Part shown: positions 21,534 through 29,531 of the stretch, in pieces | Position numbering within the stretch: position 1 is the first letter of the stretch | Layout: each line of letters begins with the position of its first letter | Assembly (NCBI GenBank): GCA_947491475.1 | Contig: CANLKN010000013.1 | Coordinates: forward strand, 1-52,724 | Direction of reading: 5' to 3' | DNA length: 52,724 nt | Origin: Akkermansiaceae bacterium | GTDB lineage: Bacteria > Verrucomicrobiota > Verrucomicrobiia > Verrucomicrobiales > Akkermansiaceae | Notes under the pieces: model-generated | What the model saw: the letters and a program-made list of their open reading frames with translations, nothing else | Told to the model about the DNA's origin: nothing | The model's database searches: none | Position numbers and translations under genes: made by a program

Positions 21534-22472
21534 ATGAAACGTCTCTTCATCTCCGGCCACCGCGGCATGGTCGGCTCCGCCCTCGTCCGCGAAGCTGACA
21601 GGCTCGGCGACTTCGACCTGATCACCGCCAGCCGCTCCGAACTCGACCTCTGCGACCAGTGCGCGGTATTTGATTATCTATCATCCAACAAACCGGAAGC
21701 CGTGATCATCGCCGCGGCCAAGGTCGGCGGCATCCACGCCAACTCGACCTACCCCGCCGATTTTATTTACGAAAACCTCACCATCGCCGCAAACCTGGTA
21801 GAAGGCAGCCGCCGCGCCGGTGTGAAACGCGTCTTGTTTCTCGGCTCATCCTGCATCTATCCGAAACTCGCGCCGCAGCCGATGCCGGAAGACTGCCTGC
21901 TCGGCTCGCAGCTCGAACCGACCAACGAGGCCTACGCCATCGCCAAAATCGCCGGCTTGAAACTCTGCCAGCATTACCGCGCCCAGCACGGGCTGCTGTA
22001 TCACAGCGCCATGCCCACCAACCTGTATGGCCCCGGCGATAACTATCACCCGGAAAACTCCCACGTCATCCCCGCGCTGATCCGCCGTTTTCATGAAGCG
22101 AAGGAACGCGGCGACGCCTCCGTCACCATCTGGGGCACCGGCACACCGCGCCGCGAGTTCCTCCATGTGGACGACCTCGCCGCCGCCTGCTTCCACCTGA
22201 TGACCCTCGACAACCCGCCCGACTGGGTGAACGTCGGCACCGGCGAGGATCTTACGATCCTCGAACTCGCACAACTTGTCGCGGCGACCACCGGCTTCGC
22301 GGGAGATATTCTAACAGACCCGTCCAAGCCCGACGGCACGCCGCGCAAGCTGCTTGATATTTCCAAGATCGCGGCCACGGGCTGGGCTCCCGCCATTCCG
22401 TTCGAGGACGGCCTCGCCGCCGCCTATCAGGATTTCAAGAAGTCGCTCGCCGCGGGCGGGGCGAGGCTTTGA
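21534..22472 (+). CDS. fcl: GDP-L-fucose synthase
   Basis: The 312-residue product is called from ATG 21534 ([18 protein letters not shown]). It has Rossmann motif [30 protein letters not shown] and the catalytic Y-x3-K in [10 protein letters not shown], all diagnostic for the epimerase-reductase WcaG/Fcl. It converts GDP-4-keto-6-deoxy-D-mannose to GDP-L-fucose with NADPH. gmd, which makes its substrate, follows 76 bp downstream on the same strand. It is the first gene after the ops-like leader. Confidence 0.96.
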   Translation: MKRLFISGHRGMVGSALVREADRLGDFDLITASRSELDLCDQCAVFDYLSSNKPEAVIIAAAKVGGIHANSTYPADFIYENLTIAANLVEGSRRAGVKRVLFLGSSCIYPKLAPQPMPEDCLLGSQLEPTNEAYAIAKIAGLKLCQHYRAQHGLLYHSAMPTNLYGPGDNYHPENSHVIPALIRRFHEAKERGDASVTIWGTGTPRREFLHVDDLAAACFHLMTLDNPPDWVNVGTGEDLTILELAQLVAATTGFAGDILTDPSKPDGTPRKLLDISKIAATGWAPAIPFEDGLAAAYQDFKKSLAAGGARL

Positions 22473-22482
22473 AGAGATCGCA

Positions 22483-22543
22483 GATTGTGGATAGTGGATC
22501 ACAGACATCCGCTCGTCACTATCTACGATCCACTATCCATCAC
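22483..22543. repeat. Inverted heptamer arrays (GATNGTG) before gmd
   Basis: The left arm reads GATTGTG, GATAGTG, GATCACA (22483-22503). The right arm reads CACTATC, TACGATC, CACTATC, CATCAC (22517-22543). Bases 22488-22500 pair perfectly with 22527-22539 (13 bp). The same heptamer type forms the larger pair of arrays at 31271-31378. It fills the gap between fcl and gmd and ends 5 bases before the gmd ATG. Confidence 0.65.
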
Positions 22544-22548
22544 ATCTT

Positions 22549-23664
22549 ATGAAAAAAGCACTCATCACCGGCATCACCGGACAAGACGGCTCCTACCTTG
22601 CCGAGTTCCTGTTGGGAAAAGGCTACGAGGTCCACGGCATCAAGCGCCGGGCCTCGCTCTTCAACACCCAGCGCGTGGACCATATCTACGAGGACCCGCA
22701 TGTCGAGAACTCGCGCTTCCGCCTCCACTACGGCGACCTAACCGACAGTTCCAACCTGACCCGCATCCTCAGCGAGGTGCGGCCGGATGAAGTCTATAAC
22801 CTCGGCGCGCAGTCGCACGTGGCTGTCTCCTTCGAGGCACCGGAATACACCGCCGATGTCGATGCGCTCGGCGCGCTGCGTCTGCTGGAGGCGATTCGTT
22901 TCCTCGGACTGGAGAAAACAACCCGTTACTATCAGGCTTCCACTTCCGAGTTGTATGGTTTGGTGCGGGAAATCCCGCAGACCGAGAAGACGCCCTTCCA
23001 CCCGCGCTCGCCCTACGGAGTCGCCAAGATGTATGCCTATTGGATCACGGTGAACTACCGCGAGGCCTATGGCATGTATGCCTGCAACGGCATCCTCTTC
23101 AACCACGAGTCGCCGCGCCGCGGCGAGACCTTCGTCACCCGCAAGATCACCCGCGGAATCGCCAACATCGCCCAAGGCCTCGAATCCTGCCTCTTCCTCG
23201 GCAACATCGACTCTCTGCGCGACTGGGGCCACGCCAAGGACTACGTCCGCATGCAGTGGATGATGCTCCAGCAGGAAACGGCCGACGATTTCGTCATCGC
23301 CACCGGCAAGCAGATCTCTGTCAGGGAATTCATCCGCATGTCAGCCGCCGAAGCCGGCATCACGCTGGAGTTCCACGGCGAGGGCGTCGATGAAACCGCC
23401 ACCGTCCGCTCCGTTGATCCCACCATCGCCCCGGCGGTTAAAACCGGCGATGTGATCGTGCGCGTTGATCCCCGCTATTTCCGCCCGGCGGAGGTCGAGA
23501 CCCTGCTCGGAGATCCCTCCAAGGCGATGGAGAAACTCGGCTGGAAACCCGAAATCACCGTCGAGGAAATGTGCGCGGAAATGGTCGCCTCAGACCTTGA
23601 GGAAGCCAAGCGCCACGCCCTTCTCAAGGCCCACGGCCACCATGTGTCCGTGTCCAAGGAGTGA
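22549..23664 (+). CDS. gmd: GDP-mannose 4,6-dehydratase
   Basis: The 371-residue product starts [20 protein letters not shown] (GxxGxxG of GMD). It includes [42 protein letters not shown] and the catalytic Y-x3-K in [12 protein letters not shown], then [18 protein letters not shown], the family's cofactor/dimer signature. It dehydrates GDP-D-mannose to GDP-4-keto-6-deoxymannose, first step to GDP-L-fucose. Length matches the family. With fcl it makes a complete two-step pathway; a GDP-mannose pyrophosphorylase is not in this window. Confidence 0.97.
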   Translation: MKKALITGITGQDGSYLAEFLLGKGYEVHGIKRRASLFNTQRVDHIYEDPHVENSRFRLHYGDLTDSSNLTRILSEVRPDEVYNLGAQSHVAVSFEAPEYTADVDALGALRLLEAIRFLGLEKTTRYYQASTSELYGLVREIPQTEKTPFHPRSPYGVAKMYAYWITVNYREAYGMYACNGILFNHESPRRGETFVTRKITRGIANIAQGLESCLFLGNIDSLRDWGHAKDYVRMQWMMLQQETADDFVIATGKQISVREFIRMSAAEAGITLEFHGEGVDETATVRSVDPTIAPAVKTGDVIVRVDPRYFRPAEVETLLGDPSKAMEKLGWKPEITVEEMCAEMVASDLEEAKRHALLKAHGHHVSVSKE

Positions 23665-23718
23665 GTCGATCAGACAGAATCTTCTGGACAGGAAACCTGT
23701 CCGTGTTTTCATCACTCC

Positions 23719-23994
23719 ATGCCCACGATTTCCTACACCGAAGCCCGCGACCGTCTGGCGGGCATCTGGGACCAGGCGGTCGCCAGTCGTGAACCGGTCA
23801 CCATCGACCGCCGCGGCCACGAGTCGATGATCTTGGTTCCCGCCGGCGAATGGGAGGGCTTGGTGGAAACCGCCCACCTGCTCCGTTCGCCCGCCAATGC
23901 CCGCAGGCTACTGGCGGCGCTCCACCGTCTCGAACAAGGCGAGGGCCTGCAGCTCACTGTGGACGCCCTGGCGGCAAAGACCGGTGCCCAATGA
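23719..23994 (+). CDS. yefM: YefM/Phd-family antitoxin
   Basis: The 91-residue product MPTISYTEARDRLAGIWDQAV then SREPVTIDRRGHESMILVPAGEWEGLVET is the YefM fold: an N-terminal DNA-binding dimer domain that reads a palindromic operator, and a C-terminal tail that neutralises the toxin. Its stop overlaps the start of a YoeB-type toxin (ATGA), the standard translationally coupled order. The module lies between gmd and the sugar kinase fusion, in the direction of the operon. Confidence 0.9.
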   Translation: MPTISYTEARDRLAGIWDQAVASREPVTIDRRGHESMILVPAGEWEGLVETAHLLRSPANARRLLAALHRLEQGEGLQLTVDALAAKTGAQ

Positions 23995-24260
23995 ATCCCG
24001 CAGACCGCAGCCTTGTCTTTGACCGCGACTTCCTCGAGGATTTGACTCATTGGGTCGCCACTGATCGCAAGACGGCACTGCGGATTCTGGAACTGGTCGA
24101 GGCGATCCGGCGCGATCCATTCGCTGGAATCGGCAAACCCGAACCGCTGCGTCATCTTGGACCGGGGATTTGGTCACGCCGCATTACCCAGGAACACCGC
24201 CTCGTCTATCGCGTGAAGGACGACCGCATCCTCTTCGCCCAAGCCCGCTATCATTATTGA
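23991..24260 (+). CDS. yoeB: YoeB-family mRNA interferase toxin
   Basis: The 89-residue product starts at ATG 23991, overlapping the antitoxin stop. YoeB signatures: FDRDFLEDLTHWVATDRK, then LVEAIRRDPFAGIGKPEPLR, then WSRRITQEHRLVYRV and the C-terminal RYHY, containing the catalytic Glu, Arg, His and terminal Tyr of the RelE-fold ribosome-dependent endoribonuclease. All key residues appear intact, so the module looks functional. Confidence 0.92.
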   Translation: MNPADRSLVFDRDFLEDLTHWVATDRKTALRILELVEAIRRDPFAGIGKPEPLRHLGPGIWSRRITQEHRLVYRVKDDRILFAQARYHY

Positions 24261-24272
24261 AATGCCCAATTT

Positions 24273-24300
24273 CAAATCTCACATTTCAAATCTCACATTT
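24273..24300 (+). repeat. Heptamer tandem repeat before the kinase fusion
   Basis: CAAATCT-CACATTT occurs twice in direct succession, i.e. four heptamers and a perfect 2 x 14-bp repeat. It fills the gap between yoeB and the next start codon, 8 bases before the ATG at 24309. Confidence 0.7.
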
Positions 24301-24308
24301 CCTGTCTT

Positions 24309-25391
24309 ATGAAAAAAGTATTCGTCTCCGGTTGTTATGACATCCTCCATGCCGGCCATCTCCAGTTCTTTGAGGAGGCCCGCGCGCTTGGCGACTACCT
24401 GATCGTTTCCTTCGCCTCCGCCGAGGTGCTGTGGCACCACAAGCGCCGCAAACCTTCAATACCCGACGAGCACAAGCAGGCGCTATTGCTGGGACTGCGC
24501 ATGATCGACGAGGTGATCATCACCCACGGCCACAAGGAAGGACTCGACTTCGAAGATGACTTCCTGCGCATCCAGCCCGATTTCCTGATCGTCACCGAGG
24601 ACGACAAATACGGTCAGGCCAAACACGAACTCTGTGCCAAGGTCGGCGCAAGATATACCATCCTCCCCAAAACTCCGCCGAAGTTCGCACCGGTCTCCAC
24701 TTCTTCGATCGTGCGCTGGGTGCAGGCCCCCACCGAGGCACCGCTGCGGGTGGACTTCGCCGGTGGCTGGCTAGATGTTCCGCGCTTCGCCCGCCCCGGT
24801 GAATATATCGTCAACTGCGCCGTCTCGCCGCTCGTTTCACTGCGCGAGTGGCCATATGAAAAACAAGCAGGCCTCGGCGGCAGCGGCGCATGGGCCTTGC
24901 TCAACGGCCGCGACGGCGTGGATTCGGAAATCGACCTCGGCGTCGGCTGGCAGGACCCCGCTGTGATCCGCGAAACCGGCCTCTGCGTTTGGCGCTCCGG
25001 CCCGAAACCGGTGCTCGATTTCAAACACAACGGCGATTTTCTAACAGGCCGAATGGCGATCTACTGGACTGGCACCAGCCACGACACACCCGGTGTGGCC
25101 GGTCACCCGCGCGACTACGACCGCATCGCGCAAAGCTCGCGCATCGCCCGCGACGGAGTGTTGCATGCCGACATCCACAAGCTCGCCGAAGGCATCACTC
25201 TCTATCACGCCACCCAGCTCGACGAAGGCATGGAGCCGCTGACCGAAATCGAAGGCTCCATCGCCCGCAAATACTGCGGCGGCGGCTACGGCGGCTACGC
25301 GCTCTATCTCTTCACCGAACCCGCCGCCCGCGACACCGCCGTCACCAACACGCCGGAGCTCCGTGCCGTCGAGCCCTTCTGCCGGGTATGA
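24309..25391 (+). CDS. Cytidylyltransferase-like / GHMP-kinase fusion
   Basis: The 360-residue product joins two domains. Residues 1-~135 form a nucleotidyltransferase fold: VFVSGCYDILHAGHLQFFEEA with the HxGH signature at 14-17, and a C-terminal STSSIVR that corresponds to the ISSTxIR motif. Residues ~141-345 resemble a GHMP kinase: APLRVDFAGGWLDVPRF (N-terminal signature as in HddA-type sugar kinases), phosphate loop GLGGSGA (188-194) and the C-terminal KYCGGGYGGYALYLF. The kinase half is ~100 residues shorter than usual, so an internal segment is reduced. Such a fusion would phosphorylate a sugar at C1 and activate it with a nucleotide. Heptose or fucose are candidates by context; the substrate is not determinable. 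The fold assignment is fairly safe, the reaction is inferred. Confidence 0.72.
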   Translation: MKKVFVSGCYDILHAGHLQFFEEARALGDYLIVSFASAEVLWHHKRRKPSIPDEHKQALLLGLRMIDEVIITHGHKEGLDFEDDFLRIQPDFLIVTEDDKYGQAKHELCAKVGARYTILPKTPPKFAPVSTSSIVRWVQAPTEAPLRVDFAGGWLDVPRFARPGEYIVNCAVSPLVSLREWPYEKQAGLGGSGAWALLNGRDGVDSEIDLGVGWQDPAVIRETGLCVWRSGPKPVLDFKHNGDFLTGRMAIYWTGTSHDTPGVAGHPRDYDRIAQSSRIARDGVLHADIHKLAEGITLYHATQLDEGMEPLTEIEGSIARKYCGGGYGGYALYLFTEPAARDTAVTNTPELRAVEPFCRV

Positions 25392-25394
25392 GGT

Positions 25395-25460
25395 GGCGCT
25401 ACCGTCATTGACGGCCACTTACTCGGGAGCGAGGTAGGGCGCTACCGCCGGGAGCGCCAG
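25395..25460 (+). repeat. REP-like hairpins: CCGTC-ATT-GACGG and ACCGCCGGG-loop copy 1
   Basis: Two adjacent hairpins fill the gap after the kinase fusion. The first is CCGTC-ATT-GACGG (25402-25414) within GTGGCGCTA/GGCCAC flanks. The second has header GGTAG, stem GGCGCT (25438-25443), loop ACCGCCGGG and stem AGCGCC (25453-25458). The loop recurs unchanged with different, still complementary stems at 35680-35705 and 35786-35811. Confidence 0.65.
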
Positions 25461-25474
25461 CGAATGAGAAGAGA

Positions 25475-26356
25475 ATGCAAAGCCCTTGGAAAGCCGGAAT
25501 GTCGAAAATGGACCACTCATTCGCCATCCATTCACCGGTTCCCCCGACGGTGGAAACCTACCTTTCTACGCTCGCTCAGCAGGAACACCCACCCAGCATG
25601 ATCACCCTCCCCGTCATCGGCCTGCCCATCGCCGCCACCGACTATGCGGGCGCGGTGAAATGGGTTCTCACACATGCTGCGAAGGCGGGCCGAGCCTTCG
25701 CGGTCGAAGCCGCCAACACCCACGTCGCCGCGCTCGCCCGCAGCGATGCCTCATTCGGCGGGAGCATGCGCCGTTTCGACCTGATCGTCCCCGACGGCAT
25801 GCCTTTGGTATGGGCGCTCAACCGGCAGCTGCCTCCGGATCAAAAACTCACCGACCGCGTCTATGGCCCAACCCTGATGTTGGAAACGCTCAAGGCCACC
25901 GAGAACCAGCCGAAGTTCCGCCATTTCCTGTTAGGTGGCAGGCAGTCCACGCTCGACAAGCTCCACGATGTCTTCGCCGATCGTTTTCCCGGAGCCGCGA
26001 TCGCCGGCATGCACTCGCCTCCCTTCGGCGAGTGGCAGCCTGATGAATTCGACCGCGTCTGCGACATGATCCGCGGCTCTGGCGCCAATCTCATCTGGGT
26101 CGGCCTCGGCTGCCCGAAACAGGAACACTGGATCGCCCGCCACAAGGACCAGCTCCCCCCCGGCGTCTATTTCGGCATCGGCGCAGCCTTTGCCTTCCAC
26201 GCCGGAGAGGTGAAACAATCGCCGCCCCTGCTGCAGAAAATCGGCCTCGAATGGGCCTACCGCCTCGCCATGGAACCGCGCCGCTTGTTCAAACGCTATT
26301 TCACTTACAACACGCTTTTTCTTTATCTTCTGCTTCGTGACCGCATGCGGAACTGA
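25475..26356 (+). CDS. WecG/TagA/CpsF-family glycosyltransferase (GT26)
   Basis: The 293-residue product (ATGs at 25508 or 25601 could be the true start; the core begins LPVIGLPIAATDYAGAV). GT26 motifs: VEAANTHVAALA, LIVPDGMPLVWALN with the catalytic Asp, and IWVGLGCPKQEHWIARH near residue 210, then FGIGAAFAFHAGEVKQSPP. The family transfers ManNAcA, ManNAc or another sugar from a UDP donor to an undecaprenyl-linked acceptor at the membrane, as in ECA, teichoic acid and capsule assembly. The C-terminal FKRYFTYNTLFLYLLLRD is the usual membrane-associating tail. Confidence 0.9.
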   Translation: MQSPWKAGMSKMDHSFAIHSPVPPTVETYLSTLAQQEHPPSMITLPVIGLPIAATDYAGAVKWVLTHAAKAGRAFAVEAANTHVAALARSDASFGGSMRRFDLIVPDGMPLVWALNRQLPPDQKLTDRVYGPTLMLETLKATENQPKFRHFLLGGRQSTLDKLHDVFADRFPGAAIAGMHSPPFGEWQPDEFDRVCDMIRGSGANLIWVGLGCPKQEHWIARHKDQLPPGVYFGIGAAFAFHAGEVKQSPPLLQKIGLEWAYRLAMEPRRLFKRYFTYNTLFLYLLLRDRMRN

Positions 26357-26413
26357 GGCGGACCCGCGAGTCTCACCTTGCGCATCCTCCGCTGATAACT
26401 AACCTCAACACCT

Positions 26414-27802
26414 ATGAACATCCAATCCATCTGCTGCCTCGGCGCCGGCTACGTCGGCGGCCCCACCATGGCGATGATCGCCGCCAAGTGCCCCGACATC
26501 AGCGTCACCGTCTGCGACATGAACCAACAGCGCATCGACGCCTGGAACTCCGATGATCTGCCTGTCTATGAACCTGGCCTCGACGCCGTGGTCGCCTCCG
26601 CCCGCGGTCGCAACCTGCATTTCACTACCGATATCCGCAACGCCATCGCTGCTGCGGACTTGATCTTCGTTTCGGTCGGCACGCCAACCAAGTCCTACGG
26701 CATCGGCGCCGGACGCGCCGCCGACCTGCGTTATGTCGAGGGTGCCGCCCGCCTGATTGCAGAGGTTTCCCACGGCCACAAGATCATCGTCGAGAAAAGC
26801 ACCATTCCGGTCAAAACCGCCAGCGCCATCAAGACGATCATCTCCGCCAATTCCACCAGCGGTGCCACCTTCGAGGTGCTCTCCAATCCTGAGTTCCTCG
26901 CCGAGGGCACCGCCGTGGCCGACCTCGAAAACCCGGACCGCATCCTAATCGGCGGCGAGACCACCGATTCCGGAAACGCCGCTGTCGAAGCGCTGGCCTC
27001 GATCTATGCCCGCTGGATTCCGCGCGAGCGCATCATCACCACCAACTTGTGGTCCTCCGAACTTTCCAAACTCGTTGCCAACGCCTTCCTCGCCCAGCGC
27101 ATCTCATCGATCAACTCGATCTCCGCCCTCTGCGAAGCCACCGGCGCAGACGTCGATGAGGTCGCGCGCGCCATCGGCTCGGACTCGCGCATCGGCCCCA
27201 AGTTCCTCAAAGCCTCGGTCGGATTCGGCGGGTCCTGTTTCCAAAAAGACATCCTCAATCTGGTCTATCTCTGCGAATCCTTCGGCCTGCCGGAGGTCGC
27301 CGACTACTGGCGGCAGGTCGTCCAGCTCAACGACTGGCAGAAATCCCGCTTTGTCGAAAAAATCGTCCGCACACTCTTCAATACGGTCAACGGCAAGCGC
27401 ATCGCCATCCTCGGTTTCGCCTTCAAGAAAGATACCAACGACACCCGCGAGTCGCCCGCCATCCAGGTCTGCGCCGACCTGCTGCGAGAACACGCCCACG
27501 TCGCCCTTTACGACCCGCGCGTGGAACCTGAAATCATCCTCAAGGAACTAGCCGACGCAAAAGTCCCCGCCAGCCTGATCGCATCCAACTTGGAGATCCA
27601 CACCGATCCCTACGCCGCCCTCAAGCATGCCCACGCGCTGGCCACCCTCACCGAGTGGGACGAGTTCCGCGATCTCGACTTCGCCCGCATCCACGACCTC
27701 ATGCTCAAGCCCGCCTTCGTCTTCGACGGTCGCGCCATCCTGCCCACCTCCGCCCTGAAATCCCTCGGCTTCGAGACCTTCACCATCGGCAAGGGTCAAT
27801 AA
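26414..27802 (+). CDS. ugd: UDP-glucose 6-dehydrogenase
   Basis: The 462-residue product has N-terminal [16 protein letters not shown] (NAD binding), the longer eukaryote-like insertion [39 protein letters not shown], and the catalytic cysteine in [11 protein letters not shown] (~residue 277). A C-terminal domain has [16 protein letters not shown]. The sequence type resembles animal/plant UGDHs more than the short bacterial Ugd. It oxidises UDP-glucose to UDP-glucuronate with 2 NAD+. With uxs at 19196 it provides UDP-GlcA and UDP-Xyl. Confidence 0.96.
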   Translation: MNIQSICCLGAGYVGGPTMAMIAAKCPDISVTVCDMNQQRIDAWNSDDLPVYEPGLDAVVASARGRNLHFTTDIRNAIAAADLIFVSVGTPTKSYGIGAGRAADLRYVEGAARLIAEVSHGHKIIVEKSTIPVKTASAIKTIISANSTSGATFEVLSNPEFLAEGTAVADLENPDRILIGGETTDSGNAAVEALASIYARWIPRERIITTNLWSSELSKLVANAFLAQRISSINSISALCEATGADVDEVARAIGSDSRIGPKFLKASVGFGGSCFQKDILNLVYLCESFGLPEVADYWRQVVQLNDWQKSRFVEKIVRTLFNTVNGKRIAILGFAFKKDTNDTRESPAIQVCADLLREHAHVALYDPRVEPEIILKELADAKVPASLIASNLEIHTDPYAALKHAHALATLTEWDEFRDLDFARIHDLMLKPAFVFDGRAILPTSALKSLGFETFTIGKGQ

Positions 27803-27855
27803 CTACGAAGTTTTCCACAGCCGCTTGCTGGAACAAATGCATTTCCAGCGTCTTT

Positions 27856-27884
27856 TCTTGCGTCTTGCGTCTTGAAGTCTTGAG
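27856..27884 (+). repeat. Heptamer array (TCTTGNG) before cysC
   Basis: Units TCTTGCG, TCTTGCG, TCTTGAAG, TCTTGAG run directly up to the cysC leader (ATG 27895). A 26-nt exact match to this stretch occurs before cysD (29485-29516) and a TCTTGTG variant before cysN (31385-31410). Confidence 0.65.
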
Positions 27885-27894
27885 TCTCTTTCCC

Positions 27895-28485
27895 ATGCAC
27901 ATCCACCCCGAGTTTCACCGTTTTCTTTCCCGCTCCGACAAGGAACAACTCCTCGGCCAGCGTGGCATCGTCGTCTGGCTCTGCGGCCTCTCCGGCTCCG
28001 GCAAGTCCACCATCGCCAACGCCGCCGAACGCGTCCTCCACCAGCAAGGCCGATTCACTGTCATTCTCGACGGCGACAACGTCCGCAGCGGTCTCAACTC
28101 CAACCTCGGCTTCACCGACCAGGACCGCCTCGAAAACATCCGCCGCATCGCAGAGGTCGCCAAAATTTTCGTTTCCCAAGGCGTGATCACCTTCGTCTCC
28201 GCCATCACCCCGCGTGGTGAACTGCGCGATCTCGCCCGCGGCCTGCTCGGCGAGGACCTCTTCGAAGTTTATGTGAAAGCCTCCTACGAGGCCTGCGAGA
28301 AACGCGACGTCAAAGGCCTCTACGCCAAGGCCGCGCGCGGCGAAATCCAGCACTTCACCGGCAAGGACGGCTCCTTCGAACCGCCCCACAGCGCCGACCT
28401 GATCCTCGACACCGAATCCACCACCATCGAGGATGCCGCCTTCGAAATCCTCGAAGCCATCCGTGAGCGCATCGGCCAAGGATAG
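27895..28485 (+). CDS. cysC: Adenylyl-sulfate (APS) kinase
   Basis: The 196-residue product is called from ATG 27895 (MHIHPEFHRFLSRSDKE). P-loop GLSGSGKST at 31-39, then LDGDNVRSGLNSNLGF (APS-binding), RIAEVAKIFVSQGVITFVSAITP and VKASYEACEKRDVKGLYAKA, all standard for CysC. It phosphorylates APS to PAPS, the sulfate donor for sulfotransferases and PAPS reductase. cysD and cysN, which make APS, follow at 29532 and 31446, separated by toxin-antitoxin genes and repeats rather than in a tight operon. Confidence 0.96.
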   Translation: MHIHPEFHRFLSRSDKEQLLGQRGIVVWLCGLSGSGKSTIANAAERVLHQQGRFTVILDGDNVRSGLNSNLGFTDQDRLENIRRIAEVAKIFVSQGVITFVSAITPRGELRDLARGLLGEDLFEVYVKASYEACEKRDVKGLYAKAARGEIQHFTGKDGSFEPPHSADLILDTESTTIEDAAFEILEAIRERIGQG

Positions 28486-28491
28486 CGCGTC

Positions 28492-28698
28492 TTGCACGGA
28501 TTCGCGGATTCAGGTGGTGTGCCGTCAAAATCGATTTTCACGGCTGCATCGAGCGGCTTCGCTCTGGCCGACGGCACCTCGCTTGCGCTGCGCTTGGGCC
28601 ACCGTGTTTCGGTGGATTTGGATTTCTTCACCGGCGGTGATTTCGATCCGGAAAAACTGGCGATTTCCCTCGCTACGAGCCACGAATCCATACCTTGA
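28492..28698 (+). pseudogene. AbiEii-type nucleotidyltransferase toxin remnant
   Basis: The 68-residue open frame contains FALADGTSLALRLGHRVSVDLDFF, then TGGDFDPEKL. This is the N-terminal core of AbiEii/AbiGii toxin nucleotidyltransferases, with the usual GGT changed to DGT and the Asp pair (DLD) kept. It stops after SLATSHESIP, whereas the family runs ~200-300 residues. It is therefore a truncated leftover, and no cognate AbiEi antitoxin is present. Confidence 0.6.
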
Positions 28699-28794
28699 AA
28701 TGAGGGCCCACGTCTCAGCACGATCCATCTGCCGCTTTAATGCCATTCCACCCATCTTGTTTTTCAATTTGAAATCCGAAATCATTGTGAGCCC

Positions 28795-29025
28795 ATGAAA
28801 ACCATCACAGTCCGCGAAATGAAAGCCCATTGGTCGGCGGTGGAGGCCCAGGTTCGCGATGGTGAGACCTTCGAGGTCGTCAATCGTGGCAAACCCACCG
28901 TTAGGATCGTCGCCGCCGCTCCACTCCGCGTTCTTGTCTGGGACGATCACCTCGCCACAGCCATTTCCGCCGCCGGTCGCTCTGCGGAGGAAACCGTGGC
29001 CGCCGACCGGGAGGGGCGCTGGTAA
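28795..29025 (+). CDS. Phd/YefM-family antitoxin, orphaned
   Basis: The 76-residue product MKTITVREMKAHWSAVEAQV then RDGETFEVVNRGKPTVRIV is a typical Phd-type antitoxin N-terminal domain, with a C-terminal toxin-binding tail (ATAISAAGRSAEETVAADRE). The toxin gene that should follow is reduced to a VapC C-terminal fragment, so this is now an orphan antitoxin, possibly kept as a regulator or simply decaying. Confidence 0.8.
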   Translation: MKTITVREMKAHWSAVEAQVRDGETFEVVNRGKPTVRIVAAAPLRVLVWDDHLATAISAAGRSAEETVAADREGRW

Positions 29026-29026
29026 C

Positions 29027-29143
29027 CATGTTTCCCATGTCGCGTGCGCCTTGGAAATCGGTGCCAGCGAATTCCTCAGCTTTGACCAACGGCAGAACGC
29101 ACTTGCCACCCACGCCGGGTTGAAACTTGCCCCGCTTCCCTGA
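29027..29143 (+). pseudogene. VapC (PIN-domain) C-terminal remnant
   Basis: Directly after the Phd stop (29025) the frame reads HVSHVACALEIGASEFLSFD then QRQNALATHAGLKLAPLP and a stop at 29143. This is the last third of a VapC toxin: the alanine-rich helix with the D/H-x-x-H-V-A-x-A-L pattern and the final strand with its Asp. About 95 N-terminal residues with the first catalytic Asp are missing, so a deletion fused the toxin tail to the antitoxin end. Confidence 0.65.
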
Positions 29144-29274
29144 ACCCGCATTGCGGCAGTCGCTTCAAGCTACAGGACTGCCTGGTTTCCGGCATCGCTT
29201 TTTAATTACATTATCAAACTGCCCATCTTTGTAATTATTTCTTGCATCTCTTCATCGCCGCCCCTATCCCCGCC

Positions 29275-29345
29275 CCGCGCAGTCACAGACTGCCGCGCTA
29301 CATCCGGTCCATGTGCAGAATGTAGCGGCGCTCTATGAGCGTCGT
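29275..29345. repeat. Inverted REP-like doublet, GTAGCG type
   Basis: The minus-strand copy at 29301-29275 has header GTAGCGCGG, stem CAGTC, loop TGT and stem GACTG. The plus-strand copy at 29322-29345 has header GTAGCG, stem GCGCTC, loop TAT and stem GAGCGT (one G-T). The two headers face each other across a 20-nt spacer. Framework matches 8477-8500. Confidence 0.6.
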
Positions 29346-29484
29346 GCCAAAGAACAGCGCGTAGCCCTCTTCCACCACTCACTGATCACTTCTTTCACAC
29401 CTCACACCGCTGGCGACAAGTGGGCGCGCCCGGCCCTACCGCTTCCAACTTCTCTCTTCTCACTCGGCACTTTTCTTCCTCTTC

Positions 29485-29516
29485 TCTTGCGTCTTGCGTC
29501 TTGAAGTCTTGCGTCT
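29485..29516 (+). repeat. Heptamer array (TCTTGNG) before cysD
   Basis: Units TCTTGCG, TCTTGCG, TCTTGAAG, TCTTGCG, then TCT; ends 15 bases before the cysD ATG. Shares 26 identical bases with the array before cysC. Confidence 0.65.
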
Positions 29517-29531
29517 TCTCACCACCCCGTC

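Larger units (their letters stand above)
29144..29531. other. 388-bp gene-free gap rich in repeats
   Basis: No coding sequence was found between the VapC remnant and cysD. The gap holds an A/T-rich stretch (29195-29245), an inverted pair of REP-like hairpins (29275-29345) and, at its end, the TCTTGCG heptamer array (29485-29516) next to the cysD start. Confidence 0.7.
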
